From: Methylobacillus rhizosphaerae | GTDB taxonomy: Bacteria; Pseudomonadota; Gammaproteobacteria; Burkholderiales; Methylophilaceae | DNA: 64,000 nt | Direction of reading: 5' to 3' | NCBI RefSeq assembly: GCF_900187985.1 | Contig: NZ_FZOA01000008.1 | Span: forward strand, 1 to 64,000 | In this document: in pieces, positions 16,839 to 25,327 of the stretch | How positions within the stretch are numbered: position 1 is the stretch's first letter | How the letters are laid out: the number at the start of each line of letters is the position of its first letter | Notes under the pieces: generated by a model | The model's input: only the letters and a program-made list of their open reading frames with translations | Told to the model about the DNA's origin: nothing | The model's database searches: none | Program-made: the position numbers and the translations under genes

Positions 16839-18320
16839 CTACCAAAAGGTTTTCGTCTGTTTTAGTGTTTTCCATGCCTCTGGCAGGGCGGAGTGATGGC
16901 GTTTTTCCAGTTTTTCCATGATTTTCTCCCAGCTGGTGACAGCCTGCAGGGCTGGATGACGCTTTGTCATATCATGCAATATATTGCGCGCATTCAATAG
17001 GTCATTCAAGTTGCCTGACAGGATTTGCATCTGCTTCAAGGTTGTCGATAGCAGGGCGGCCTGCTTTGATTTTTTCTTGTCTGGATAGGTTTCCCGGAAG
17101 AGTTCCACTGTATCGCGCAATTGGCGTGCGTGCCTGCGTACGTTGTGGCGTTCTTCTGCTGAAAGCCGCCTGAACTTGCGACCACTTTTCAGCAATGTTT
17201 TATGCAGGTGTGCCAGGCGGGATTTGACAGTTTTCTTCAATGATTTGTCATGTGCAGGCAGGCCGGTTGCCACCAAGTTTCCCAGTGTGAGCAGAAGGTG
17301 CTGGTAGCGTGGATGTTTCAAGCCTGTCCGCAGCTTGCTGCAAGCACGCTTATGTCTTTGTTTTACGATGGACTGTATGGCTGACAGTGGTTTGGTGCCT
17401 AACTTGAGTTGTGGCAAGGTATCATGTTGCAGAACATCCAGGTCACGTACTTTGGCCAATAGCGTGTCCAGCCAGTCCAGTTCTGTCTCGATATATGCAT
17501 CTTCAATCGCAAAGGTACGTAGTACAGTGCGTAACCGGCGTAATGCGATCCGCATCTGGTGTACCCCTTCCGAGTCAGTACCCTGCATGGCGGATTGCTG
17601 GTTGCTTTGCAGGTGTCGCAGGCACTCCCATCCGGCTTGTTCAAATGTGGTGGCTGGAGAATCTGCAGGGTGGATACTGATGGATCTGGCTTTGGATGTT
17701 TTTAGCGGAAAATGGCGGTAATAGGCGTAACCGCGCTGTGCCTTGCTGATATTTTCTATCGTCAGCGGAATATCCGCCTGCAGTTCAAGCGCCAGCGCGA
17801 ACAGGTGCTTGATCTCACCGTGCTTCAACTCCAGCTCGATCTCAGTCATGTCCTCGCTCGCCTGGCCAGCGATCAATTGCCCATTGTCCAGCGAGAGCTC
17901 AATATGGCTGCCTTGGTATGCCAACTGCCATTCCGTACGCTGCATGTCGGTGGTGAAGATCGGCTTGAGGGCTTCGCGCAGTGCCGGGTTGTCAAAAATC
18001 GGTGTCAGAGACGGGTCGATGATTTTGGTGTAATCAGGCTCGCCTTTGGAAATGATATCTTCCCATTCCAGTCGCTGGTGCAGTCCGGCAAGTGAATGGC
18101 CTGCAGCTTTGACGGCCTGGAACCATCCTCCTGACATGCGGCGGACACGCAGGCTGATGAGGCGGTCAAGCAGCTGCAAATCTTCAGTGTCATAGTATGT
18201 GCTGACCAAGCGGCGCGTCAGGGCTTTTTCCGTCAGATTGCGGAGGATGGCAGGATGGCGTCGCAGCCTGGGAATGTCCTCTTTGGCAATGCGTAATTTG
18301 AGCTCGATCTCGTTAGGCAT
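16839..18320 (-). CDS. CYTH and CHAD domain-containing protein
   Basis: The 493-residue protein has an N-terminal CYTH domain with the ExExK signature at residues 4-8 (EIELK), a fold that hydrolyses inorganic triphosphate or related substrates using divalent metal. The C-terminal half is a CHAD domain: a helical bundle rich in conserved His, Arg and Lys (VHQMRIALRRLRTVLR, HKRACSKLR), known to bind polyphosphate. E. coli YgiF has the same architecture and is an inorganic triphosphatase. The start is four bases after the stop of the ParA-like gene, so they are likely one transcript. Confidence 0.87.
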   Translation of the reverse strand: MPNEIELKLRIAKEDIPRLRRHPAILRNLTEKALTRRLVSTYYDTEDLQLLDRLISLRVRRMSGGWFQAVKAAGHSLAGLHQRLEWEDIISKGEPDYTKIIDPSLTPIFDNPALREALKPIFTTDMQRTEWQLAYQGSHIELSLDNGQLIAGQASEDMTEIELELKHGEIKHLFALALELQADIPLTIENISKAQRGYAYYRHFPLKTSKARSISIHPADSPATTFEQAGWECLRHLQSNQQSAMQGTDSEGVHQMRIALRRLRTVLRTFAIEDAYIETELDWLDTLLAKVRDLDVLQHDTLPQLKLGTKPLSAIQSIVKQRHKRACSKLRTGLKHPRYQHLLLTLGNLVATGLPAHDKSLKKTVKSRLAHLHKTLLKSGRKFRRLSAEERHNVRRHARQLRDTVELFRETYPDKKKSKQAALLSTTLKQMQILSGNLNDLLNARNILHDMTKRHPALQAVTSWEKIMEKLEKRHHSALPEAWKTLKQTKTFW

Positions 18321-18323
18321 GCG

Positions 18324-18980
18324 TCATGTCCCAGTTTCTTTTTTTACTTGTTTTTGCTTGTGTGCATTAATCAGCCAGTGCAGCAGGGGAGCCCACTGTT
18401 GCAAGTCACGATTGACCTGGGATGGGCGGATGTCAAACAGGCTGGCACCTTGTTCTGCTGCCAGTGCGTATACCTGGGCAGGCCGTAAATTACCGACTGA
18501 TGGAAAGCCTGATGTGGCAAGGAATTCCTGCAAGGCCTGGGCTGCCCGTGTCCGGCTGTCTACGCGCATGCCTATCATGGCGACAAATGTATGTCCCTTG
18601 CGGATAGCTTTTTCCTCTTGCAGTACTTGCAGGAAATCGCGCGTGGCTCCGATGTCAAACGCCGAGGTCTGCATGGGGACGATGACAAAATTGGCATCCT
18701 TGACGGCCTGCTTGAGTTTGTCACCCCGCAGCCCAGCGGGAGAATCTATGATGGTCCAGTCTGCACTCAGGCTGGTGGCAAATTTCCCCCGGCCATCCTG
18801 GCCATGAATCAGGGGCAGCTTGTGCGGACGCCGCTCCAGCCATTGCAGCGCTGAACGTTGCCTGTCCATGTCGGATAGCACGACATGACGTCCCCTACTG
18901 GCAAAATAACCTGCGAGATTTGTGGCGAGTGTGGTTTTTCCGCTTCCACCTTTTGGGTTGGCAATCAGGATTGTGCTCAA
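18324..18980 (-). CDS. ParA-family ATPase (orphan)
   Basis: The protein begins with the deviant Walker A box of the ParA/MinD family (NPKGGSGKTTLATNLA), followed by the VVLSDMDRQRSALQW segment and the Walker B-like WTIIDSPAG. No parB-like gene or centromere repeats are nearby, so it is an orphan rather than a chromosome partition pair. I chose the TTG at 18980 (MSTILIANPKGG), which has AGGAG five bases upstream, giving 218 residues; a second in-frame TTG at 18995 is possible. It is the first gene of a unit with the CYTH-CHAD gene. Its cargo is unknown. Confidence 0.78.
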   Translation of the reverse strand: MSTILIANPKGGSGKTTLATNLAGYFASRGRHVVLSDMDRQRSALQWLERRPHKLPLIHGQDGRGKFATSLSADWTIIDSPAGLRGDKLKQAVKDANFVIVPMQTSAFDIGATRDFLQVLQEEKAIRKGHTFVAMIGMRVDSRTRAAQALQEFLATSGFPSVGNLRPAQVYALAAEQGASLFDIRPSQVNRDLQQWAPLLHWLINAHKQKQVKKETGT

Positions 18981-19018
18981 ATCATCTCCTGGCAATTATT
19001 TTGTTGTATTGACACAAT

Positions 19019-19471
19019 CTAAAGCAGTTCGGGTGTCAGCATGGCGCGTAACACAGTCTGCTCCTCTTCGCCGCGGCGTCGGTTTGCAATCCACCAGATG
19101 GCGCCTTTTCTTACGCTCCAGTACTGCGTGCGCCGTGTCATGGCGTATGCAGCAGCCATGCCTAGTGTAGGCTGGTGGCCGATAACGAGTACACTGCCCT
19201 TGCTGAGGGGCCAGCCTGCTGCTTCAAGCAGGGCTTGTGGCGATGCGCCGGGAGCCAGGGCGTCCAGGGTGGTAAACTCCATGCCCAGTGATTTGGCTGT
19301 TTGCTGCGTGCGCTGCGCAGGGCTTGCAATGATGCGCGTGTTGCCCGGCATATGCTGTTTGAGCCAGGCTGCCATTTTTGCAGCTTGTTGCTCTCCATGG
19401 GAGGTCAGTTTCCGCGCAAGATCGGGAGAACCTTCCTCGGCTTCAGCGTGACGCCATAAAATAATATCCAT
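19019..19471 (-). CDS. sixA: Phosphohistidine phosphatase SixA
   Basis: SixA is a short histidine phosphatase that removes phosphate from phosphohistidine. The protein starts MDIILWRHAEAEEG, where the RHA(E/G) box at residues 7-9 holds the nucleophilic His8, and continues with a second conserved segment (SPAQRTQQTA) and VIGHQPTLG near residue 100 with the second catalytic His. The start at 19471 gives 150 residues, matching E. coli SixA (161) more closely than the longer open frame upstream. Ribosome-binding site is weak. It diverges from the rpfE-like gene. Confidence 0.87.
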   Translation of the reverse strand: MDIILWRHAEAEEGSPDLARKLTSHGEQQAAKMAAWLKQHMPGNTRIIASPAQRTQQTAKSLGMEFTTLDALAPGASPQALLEAAGWPLSKGSVLVIGHQPTLGMAAAYAMTRRTQYWSVRKGAIWWIANRRRGEEEQTVLRAMLTPELL

Positions 19472-19478
19472 AACCTTA

Positions 19479-19507
19479 TTGCCAAGCTGAGAATGTCCTT
19501 CTATCTT
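19479..19507 (+). promoter_or_regulatory. Candidate promoter for rpfE-like gene and recJ
   Basis: TTGCCA (19479-19484) and TATCTT (19502-19507) are 17 bp apart, upstream of the GTG start at 19544. Sequence prediction only. Confidence 0.45.
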
Positions 19508-19543
19508 AGCGCTCAACATGCTCCATGACAAAGTGACATCTGT

Positions 19544-20488
19544 GTGAAACTGCAAATTTACTATTCTGATCTTCCAGACGGCCTGCATGCCCTGAATGAC
19601 AATGAGGCCTTGTTGCGCATAATGGCGCGCGGTCGTGTGCAATGGATGGATGAGGGGTGGGAGGAAAATCTTTGCCAGTTGTTCGGGATTGCGAGGCAGC
19701 AGGATTTGCCATTGGCTGCTTTGGCACGTATCGGCCTGGGAGCTGCGGTTGATTCAGGATATTGGTTGCTGGCCAGTCCGGTGAATCTGGCATTGCAGCG
19801 CGATACTTTTTCACTTGGCCAGCCAGCGCCCTTATGGTTGACGCCAACGGAAGATGAAAGCTTGCGCGCAAGCCTGAATCAACATTTCGCCGAAGATGGT
19901 CTGGTATTCCTGTCGGGAGCGCAGGGGCACTGGCATGTGTGCCTGAAAACCGTACCTGACCTGGTCACGACATCGCTAGCCAGGGCAGCCGGAAGGGATA
20001 TTACGCATTATCTGCCGCAAGGAGCTGATGCCCAGCGATGGCGGCAATTGCTCAATGAAATACAGATGTTGTTATTCCACCATCCGGTAAATCAGGTGCG
20101 GGAAGCGCAGAACAAGTTGCCTGTGAACAGTATCTGGCTGCATGGCGGAGGAGAAGTGCCAACGGCTGGTAGAATCTCGGTTGATAGTGTTTATAGTGGT
20201 GATGTCTGTGTGCAGGGCGCGGCTACGTTATCCGGAATGGCGGCGATGCCCGTGCAACCTTTGCAACATATTCTGGGCAACAAGCATGAGACCTGCCTGG
20301 TGCAGGCTGCCTATGGTGAGCTGGGGTGCGAATGGGCAGCAGAATTGTGGCAGGCATTGAAGTTACGGCAAGTGAGTGAGGTGATCATTTATTTCGCTTG
20401 GGAAGGCCGTATGCTGACGGTATCCATGACGACGAACGATACTTGGAAATTCTGGCGCAGGCCAAAAACAATAGAAGCGTATATTTGA
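19544..20488 (+). CDS. RpfE-type conserved protein
   Basis: The 314-residue protein has no recognisable catalytic motif. It resembles the RpfE-type regulatory or phosphoglycerate mutase-related proteins found directly upstream of recJ in Xanthomonas and many betaproteobacteria. The conserved features are an N-terminal SDLPDG-like segment and the GGGEVP segment near residue 205. The gene starts with GTG at 19544, the first possible start after an in-frame stop. The stop overlaps recJ's ATG by one base (TGATG). Name and role come from gene order and remembered similarity; the biochemical function is unknown. Confidence 0.65.
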   Translation: MKLQIYYSDLPDGLHALNDNEALLRIMARGRVQWMDEGWEENLCQLFGIARQQDLPLAALARIGLGAAVDSGYWLLASPVNLALQRDTFSLGQPAPLWLTPTEDESLRASLNQHFAEDGLVFLSGAQGHWHVCLKTVPDLVTTSLARAAGRDITHYLPQGADAQRWRQLLNEIQMLLFHHPVNQVREAQNKLPVNSIWLHGGGEVPTAGRISVDSVYSGDVCVQGAATLSGMAAMPVQPLQHILGNKHETCLVQAAYGELGCEWAAELWQALKLRQVSEVIIYFAWEGRMLTVSMTTNDTWKFWRRPKTIEAYI

Positions 20489-22182
20489 TGGTTCAGATTG
20501 TACAAAGAAGTGTTGACCAAGCTGCAAGTGCGGCGCTGGCTGAGGCAGGCATACGTCCGGCGCTCGCCCGCTTGCTGGCGGCGCGCGGAGTTCGTGAGGT
20601 ATCGCAGTTGGATGTGAGTCTTGCGCGATTGATCCCGCCAGAGCGATTGACAAACAATACCCACATGGCCTCGCTGCTGGCAGATGCCATTGCCACAGGC
20701 AAAAATATCATGGTGGTAGGTGATTACGATGCTGATGGAGCAACGGCAACGGCGGTTGCCGTCAAGGGGCTGCGCAGCATGGGAGGGCGTGTGGAGTTCC
20801 TGGTGCCCAACCGATTTGAGTATGGGTATGGCCTGACGCCTGAAATAGTGATGCTGGCAGCCAGGCAGCAACCTGACATTATCCTGACCGTGGACAACGG
20901 TATTGCCAGTGTGGATGGCGTGAATGCTGCCCGCGAGCTTGGCATCCAGGTTCTTGTGACAGATCACCACTTGCCGGGAGATGTGACACCGCAGGCGGCC
21001 TGTATCGTCAATCCCAACCAGCATGGATGTGATTTCCCCAGCAAGAGCCTGGCGGGAGTCGGCGTCATGTTTTATGTGCTGCTTGCATTGCGCGCCGAAT
21101 TGCGCAGGCGTGGCGCATTTGCATCGCAAGTGGAACCGAACCTGACTGAGCTCCTGGATCTGGTGGCCCTGGGAACGGTGGCGGACTTGGTGCGTCTTGA
21201 CGATAACAATCGTATTCTTGTTGAACAAGGGCTGCGGCGTATCCGTGCGGGTAAATGCAGCCCGGGAATCCGGGCATTATTTGCAGTGGCAGGGCGGGAT
21301 ATCACTAAGGCCGGTCCGCAGGATCTCGGGTTTAGTATCGGCCCGAGGTTGAATGCTGCTGGCAGGCTGGACGATATGACATTGGGGATTGCCTGCTTGC
21401 TGGAGCAGGATGATGTGCCTGCTGGAGCGATGGCGCAACAACTGCATGAGTTGAACCAGGAACGCCGCAATATTGAGGCCGACATGCAAGATGGCGCGCT
21501 GGATATTCTCGATAAAGTCGATGCGGCGGGACGTTATAGCCTGAGTCTGTATCAGGCTGACTGGCACCAGGGCGTGATTGGTATTCTCGCTTCCAGGATC
21601 AAGGAGCGCTTCCATCGACCTGTTATCGCATTTGCCCCGTCTGTCGATGGCGAGATCAAGGGTTCAGGGCGCTCTGTGCCGGGCTTGCATTTGCGCGATG
21701 CGCTGGATGTGCTGTCCAAGCGAGAGCCGGGGCTGCTGCTGAAGTTTGGTGGGCATGCCATGGCTGCTGGATTGAGCATTCGTGAGCAGGACTTTGAAAA
21801 GTTCAGTGAGGTATTCGAAAGCGTTGTGTCCAGCCTGCTGGCGCCAGAGCAGCTGGATGCCGTCATCGAGGTGGATGGTTCACTCGCCATTGAGGAGGCA
21901 ACCCTGGAAACGGCGCACGCGCTGGAGCGACAGGTGTGGGGTGCAGGGTTTCCCCCGCCTTTGTTCTGGGATGAATTCCGGATCGTGCAGCAGCGCATTG
22001 TCGGTGAGCGGCATCTGAAGCTTAGTTTGCAGAAAGAGGGGCAGGTGTTTGATGCCATATTTTTCCGCCAGGAAGCATTTCTACCGGACACAGTGCAGGT
22101 AGTGTATCAGTTACAGGTGAATGAATATCGTGGCAACCAGTCAGTTCAACTTTGCCTGCAGCATTGGCAAGCGCCAGTTTGA
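20488..22182 (+). CDS. recJ: Single-stranded-DNA-specific exonuclease RecJ
   Basis: RecJ degrades single-stranded DNA 5' to 3' in recombination, mismatch and base excision repair. The 564-residue protein has the DHH-family motifs: DYDADGATA at residues 79-87, VDNGIAS around 135 and DHH at residues 159-161. The DHHA1 domain with GGHAMAAG is in the C-terminal half. I placed the start at 20488 (MVQIVQRS), coupled to the upstream stop by TGATG; an earlier in-frame ATG at 20398 lies inside the upstream gene. Length and motifs match the family (E. coli 577). Confidence 0.96.
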   Translation: MVQIVQRSVDQAASAALAEAGIRPALARLLAARGVREVSQLDVSLARLIPPERLTNNTHMASLLADAIATGKNIMVVGDYDADGATATAVAVKGLRSMGGRVEFLVPNRFEYGYGLTPEIVMLAARQQPDIILTVDNGIASVDGVNAARELGIQVLVTDHHLPGDVTPQAACIVNPNQHGCDFPSKSLAGVGVMFYVLLALRAELRRRGAFASQVEPNLTELLDLVALGTVADLVRLDDNNRILVEQGLRRIRAGKCSPGIRALFAVAGRDITKAGPQDLGFSIGPRLNAAGRLDDMTLGIACLLEQDDVPAGAMAQQLHELNQERRNIEADMQDGALDILDKVDAAGRYSLSLYQADWHQGVIGILASRIKERFHRPVIAFAPSVDGEIKGSGRSVPGLHLRDALDVLSKREPGLLLKFGGHAMAAGLSIREQDFEKFSEVFESVVSSLLAPEQLDAVIEVDGSLAIEEATLETAHALERQVWGAGFPPPLFWDEFRIVQQRIVGERHLKLSLQKEGQVFDAIFFRQEAFLPDTVQVVYQLQVNEYRGNQSVQLCLQHWQAPV

Positions 22183-22238
22183 GCCGGGGATATGGCTTGA
22201 GCGTATGTTAATATCCAGAAAATTTTTGCGGGTGATAT

Positions 22239-22997
22239 ATGCGTCGTAAACTGGTTGTCGGCAACTGGAAAATGAATGGCAGCCTTGACCAGAACAGGTT
22301 GTTGCTGGAAGCGCTCGTGCGGCATTTAGATGAGGTCAAGCAAGTGGATATTGCGGTTTGCCTGCCTTATCCCTATTTATTCCAGGCCCAGGCAATCCTT
22401 GCTGCTAGTGACATAGCCTGGGGAGCGCAGAATGTGGCGACTCATGAAGGCGGTGCCTATACCGGTGAGGTGAGTGCTGCCATGCTCAAGGAATTTGGCT
22501 CGACCTATGTGATTGTCGGGCACTCTGAGCGTAATGGCGCATATTGCGAAAGCGATGCAGACGTTGCCAGTAAGTTTGCCATCGCCAAGCAGCATGGCAT
22601 CACCCCAATCTTTTGCGTGGGCGAAACCTTGCAGGAGCGTGAATCCGGGGTCATGGAATATGCGATTGCCAATCAGCTGGATGCCATTCTGTCAGTATCA
22701 GGTGGCGCGCTGCTGGACCAGACGGTGATTGCGTATGAGCCAGTATGGGCGATTGGCACTAATAAAACTGCTACACCAGAACAAGTACGCGCTGCGCATT
22801 CCTTCATCCGGGAGCGTATTGCCGCATTGCATCCGGGCGCTGCAGAAAGCGTAAGAATTTTATACGGGGGTAGCGTAAATCCGAGAAATGCGTCACAATT
22901 GCTGTCTATGCCTGATGTGGATGGCGGGTTGATCGGCAGGTGTGCGTTGGATGCCGATGATTTTGAAAGAATTTGTCGTGCTGCTTGTAAAGCTTAG
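22239..22997 (+). CDS. tpiA: Triosephosphate isomerase
   Basis: TpiA interconverts dihydroxyacetone phosphate and glyceraldehyde 3-phosphate, linking formaldehyde assimilation and central carbon metabolism. The 252-residue protein has the catalytic Lys in GNWKMNGS (Lys11), the catalytic His in IVGHSERN and the catalytic Glu in [10 protein letters not shown], with the phosphate loop near GGSVNP. Length is typical. It is followed by secG 24 bp downstream. Confidence 0.97.
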   Translation: MRRKLVVGNWKMNGSLDQNRLLLEALVRHLDEVKQVDIAVCLPYPYLFQAQAILAASDIAWGAQNVATHEGGAYTGEVSAAMLKEFGSTYVIVGHSERNGAYCESDADVASKFAIAKQHGITPIFCVGETLQERESGVMEYAIANQLDAILSVSGGALLDQTVIAYEPVWAIGTNKTATPEQVRAAHSFIRERIAALHPGAAESVRILYGGSVNPRNASQLLSMPDVDGGLIGRCALDADDFERICRAACKA

Positions 22998-23021
22998 CAA
23001 GCAGCGGATGTGAAGAGAAAA

Positions 23022-23357
23022 ATGGAAACCATTGTAACAGTCATACATGTTATTGCTGCACTCGGGGTTGTCGGCCTCGTCCTGTTGCAACATGGCAAGG
23101 GCGCCGATATGGGGGCTGCGTTTGGCAGCGGTGCATCCGGCAGCCTGTTCGGCGTGAGCGGCTCATCAAATTTCATGAGTCGTGCAACTGCCGTTTGCGT
23201 TGCGATCTTTTTCGTGACCAGCATGAGTCTCGCCTACCTGACCAGTCATCGTTCAGAACAAGGCAGCGTAGTCCAGAAATCTGTAGTAAAATCCGCTCCG
23301 GTTTCTAATACACCCAAAGCTGATGAACCTGCATCAGCCAAGGATGTACCTCAGTAA
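23022..23357 (+). CDS. secG: Protein translocase subunit SecG
   Basis: SecG assists the SecYE channel in protein export. The protein has two transmembrane helices (VTVIHVIAALGVVGLVLL and a second around AVCVAIFFVTSMSLAYL) joined by the conserved loop QHGKGADMGAAFGSGASG, and a hydrophilic C-terminal tail. I chose the ATG at 23022 (METIVTV), preceded by GAAGAGA, giving 111 residues; an in-frame GTG at 23010 is possible. It sits between tpiA and tRNA-Leu, a common betaproteobacterial order. Confidence 0.93.
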   Translation: METIVTVIHVIAALGVVGLVLLQHGKGADMGAAFGSGASGSLFGVSGSSNFMSRATAVCVAIFFVTSMSLAYLTSHRSEQGSVVQKSVVKSAPVSNTPKADEPASAKDVPQ

Positions 23358-23378
23358 GTTTCAGGGTTGACACCCAAT

Positions 23379-23463
23379 GCCGTCGTGGTGGAATTGGTAG
23401 ACACGCTATCTTGAGGGGGTAGTGGCGAAAGCCGTGTGAGTTCGAGTCTCACCGTCGGCACCA
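23379..23463 (+). tRNA. tRNA-Leu (anticodon GAG)
   Basis: An 85-nt class II tRNA with encoded CCA. The anticodon stem CTATC/GGTAG closes the loop TTGAGGG, so the anticodon is GAG (reads CUC and CUU). The T arm is GTGAG-TTCGAGT-CTCAC and there is a long variable arm. The acceptor stem 5' strand is GCCGTCG and the 3' strand CGTCGGC, so positions 5 and 68 are U and U and do not pair; the other six pairs are standard. It lies 21 bp after secG and is probably co-transcribed with it. Confidence 0.95.
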
Positions 23464-23505
23464 AGTATTAAAATCAAGCAGTATCAAATAGTCTTAAAAA
23501 CAATC

Positions 23506-23543
23506 AAAACCCGCATGTAACCTAGAGTTTGGCGGGTTTTTTG
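23506..23543. terminator. Intrinsic terminator after tRNA-Leu, shared with the convergent SDR gene
   Basis: AAAACCCGC (23506-23514) pairs with GCGGGTTTT (23532-23540) across a 17-base loop and is followed by more T. The A run on the other side lets it serve the SDR gene on the minus strand as well. Confidence 0.8.
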
Positions 23544-23554
23544 TTTTTCTACAT

Positions 23555-24313
23555 TCAAATCAACATGCCACCGGAAACTTCAATGCGCTGGGCGTTGACC
23601 CAGCGGTTGTCCTCAGATAGCAGGGAGGCAATCATCGGGCCGATATCATCAGGGAGTCCGACACGTCCCATGGCGGTTTGTGATGCGATATGGGCGTTGA
23701 TATCCTGATTGTCGCGCACGACTCCCTGGCCGAAATCTGTTTCGATTGCTCCGGGAGCTACAGTATTGACGGCAATCTGTCTTGCACCCAGCTCTTTTGC
23801 CATGTAACGGGTCAGTACTTCAATACCGCCCTTCATGGCGGCATAAGCGCTGTAGCCGGGCATGGCAAATCTGGCAAGCCCACTTGATAGATTGACAATA
23901 CGTCCGCCATTGCGGATCAGGGGCAATAATTTCTGTGTCAGGAAAAATACGGATTTCAAGTGGGTATTGACCATCTGGTCAAACTGCTCCTCTGTGGTTT
24001 CTGCGAACGGGGCATAAATACCAGTGCCGGCATTATTGACTACGTAATCAAGACTTTCTGTTTGCCAGTTTGTTTGCAGCAGTGTCGCGATCTGCTGGGA
24101 AAACTCCTTAAATCCTGAGGAGTCTGTGACATCCAGCTGCAGGGCGGCAGCTTTGCGACCCATTGCGGTGATTTCTGCAACTACGGCTTGTGCAGAGGTG
24201 TGCTGGCTATGATAGGTCAGTATCACGTCTATGCCTTTGGCTGCCATTGCCAGGGCAGTATTCTTGCCAAGTCCGCGGCTGCCGCCAGTTACCAATCCGA
24301 TTTTTTGTGACAT
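23555..24313 (-). CDS. Short-chain dehydrogenase/reductase
   Basis: A classical SDR of 252 residues, with the NAD(P)-binding TGGSRGLG near the N-terminus, NNAG around residue 95, SSG and the catalytic YSAYAAMKGG (Tyr and Lys) near residue 155. The substrate cannot be inferred. The start at 24313 has AGGAG eight bases upstream; the open frame extends further upstream but that part overlaps the divergent regulator. It faces a LysR-type regulator across a 114-bp divergent region, so it is the likely target of that regulator. Confidence 0.88.
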   Translation of the reverse strand: MSQKIGLVTGGSRGLGKNTALAMAAKGIDVILTYHSQHTSAQAVVAEITAMGRKAAALQLDVTDSSGFKEFSQQIATLLQTNWQTESLDYVVNNAGTGIYAPFAETTEEQFDQMVNTHLKSVFFLTQKLLPLIRNGGRIVNLSSGLARFAMPGYSAYAAMKGGIEVLTRYMAKELGARQIAVNTVAPGAIETDFGQGVVRDNQDINAHIASQTAMGRVGLPDDIGPMIASLLSEDNRWVNAQRIEVSGGMLI

Positions 24314-24346
24314 TTTCCATACTCCTGGGTTGTGAATGATTGTTTG

Positions 24347-24361
24347 CATACTATTTGTATG
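24347..24361. promoter_or_regulatory. Candidate LysR-type operator
   Basis: CATAC-TATTT-GTATG is a perfect inverted repeat with the T-N11-A form typical of LysR boxes. It lies in the region between the divergent SDR and LysR genes. Confidence 0.55.
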
Positions 24362-24395
24362 GTTTTGAATGATAAACAGGGTTTGTGTGATTAAA

Positions 24396-24416
24396 CTGTT
24401 CATTAAAAATGAACAG
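24396..24416. promoter_or_regulatory. 21-bp palindrome upstream of lysR-type gene
   Basis: CTGTTCATT and AATGAACAG are perfect 9-bp arms around AAA. It ends 11 bases before the regulator's ATG and may be an autoregulatory operator or a hairpin over the ribosome-binding site. Confidence 0.5.
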
Positions 24417-24427
24417 ATGGGGTTGGT

Positions 24428-25327
24428 ATGGAAACAATTGAGGCGATCAAACGATTTGTGCGTGTTGCTGAACTGGCAAGTTTTACCCGAGCGGCGGACC
24501 AGTTGGGTTTGCCGAAGGCCAGTATTTCCAATGCGGTACAGCAACTGGAGAGTCAGCTTGGGACCCAGTTGTTGCATAGAACCACGCGTAAGGTGCAGTT
24601 GACACCTGATGGGCAGGTATTCTATGAGCGTGGCAAGCATTTGCTGGGCGAGGTGGATGAGTTGTGGACATTGTTTCAGGGAGATGATGCGAGTGTCTCT
24701 GGCATTGTGCGTGTAGATATGTCTTATCCCTTGGCACGGAATGTCGTCATTCCACAGTTGCCGGATTTTTTGCAGCGTTACCCTAATATGCAAATAGAGC
24801 TGAGCAGCACAGACAGGCGTGTCGATCTTGTAGCGGAGGGATATGACTGTGTCGTGCGAACCGGCCAGCTTGCAGATTCAGGTTTGGTTGTGCGGCATCT
24901 TGGGGCAATGGGGCAGGCAAATTTTGTTAGCCCTGGCTATATTCAGCGCTATGGTAAGCCTGAGGCGTTGGATCAGCTTTCCGGGCACTGGTTGATTCAT
25001 TATCACGTCAGCATGGCTGCCAGGTTTGATGCGTTTGAATATTGGGATGGACGTCATTGTCACAGGGTGCCTATGAAGCATCGCATTGTTGTCAATAATA
25101 CAGATGCTTATCGTGCAGCATGTCTTGCAGGTATGGGCATCATGCAGGCGCCTTTGATGGGGGTTCACTATTTGCTTGATGAGGGAAAGCTGGTGGAGAT
25201 TCTCGGGGAGTTTCGTGCGCCTCCCATTCCAGTGTCTCTGCTGTACCCACAGCGGCGGAATTTATCCAGGCGGGTACGCATTTTCATGGATTGGCTGAGT
25301 GATATATTGAAGATGCATCTCTCTTGA
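24428..25327 (+). CDS. LysR-family transcriptional regulator
   Basis: The 299-residue protein has an N-terminal winged helix-turn-helix (LASFTRAADQLGLPKASISNAVQQLE, about residues 16-41) and a C-terminal periplasmic-binding-like effector domain, starting around residue 90. It resembles the group of LysR regulators that control adjacent SDR genes. The effector is unknown. It is transcribed away from the SDR gene, which supports local control. A GTTGG stretch upstream is a weak ribosome-binding site. Confidence 0.9.
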   Translation: METIEAIKRFVRVAELASFTRAADQLGLPKASISNAVQQLESQLGTQLLHRTTRKVQLTPDGQVFYERGKHLLGEVDELWTLFQGDDASVSGIVRVDMSYPLARNVVIPQLPDFLQRYPNMQIELSSTDRRVDLVAEGYDCVVRTGQLADSGLVVRHLGAMGQANFVSPGYIQRYGKPEALDQLSGHWLIHYHVSMAARFDAFEYWDGRHCHRVPMKHRIVVNNTDAYRAACLAGMGIMQAPLMGVHYLLDEGKLVEILGEFRAPPIPVSLLYPQRRNLSRRVRIFMDWLSDILKMHLS

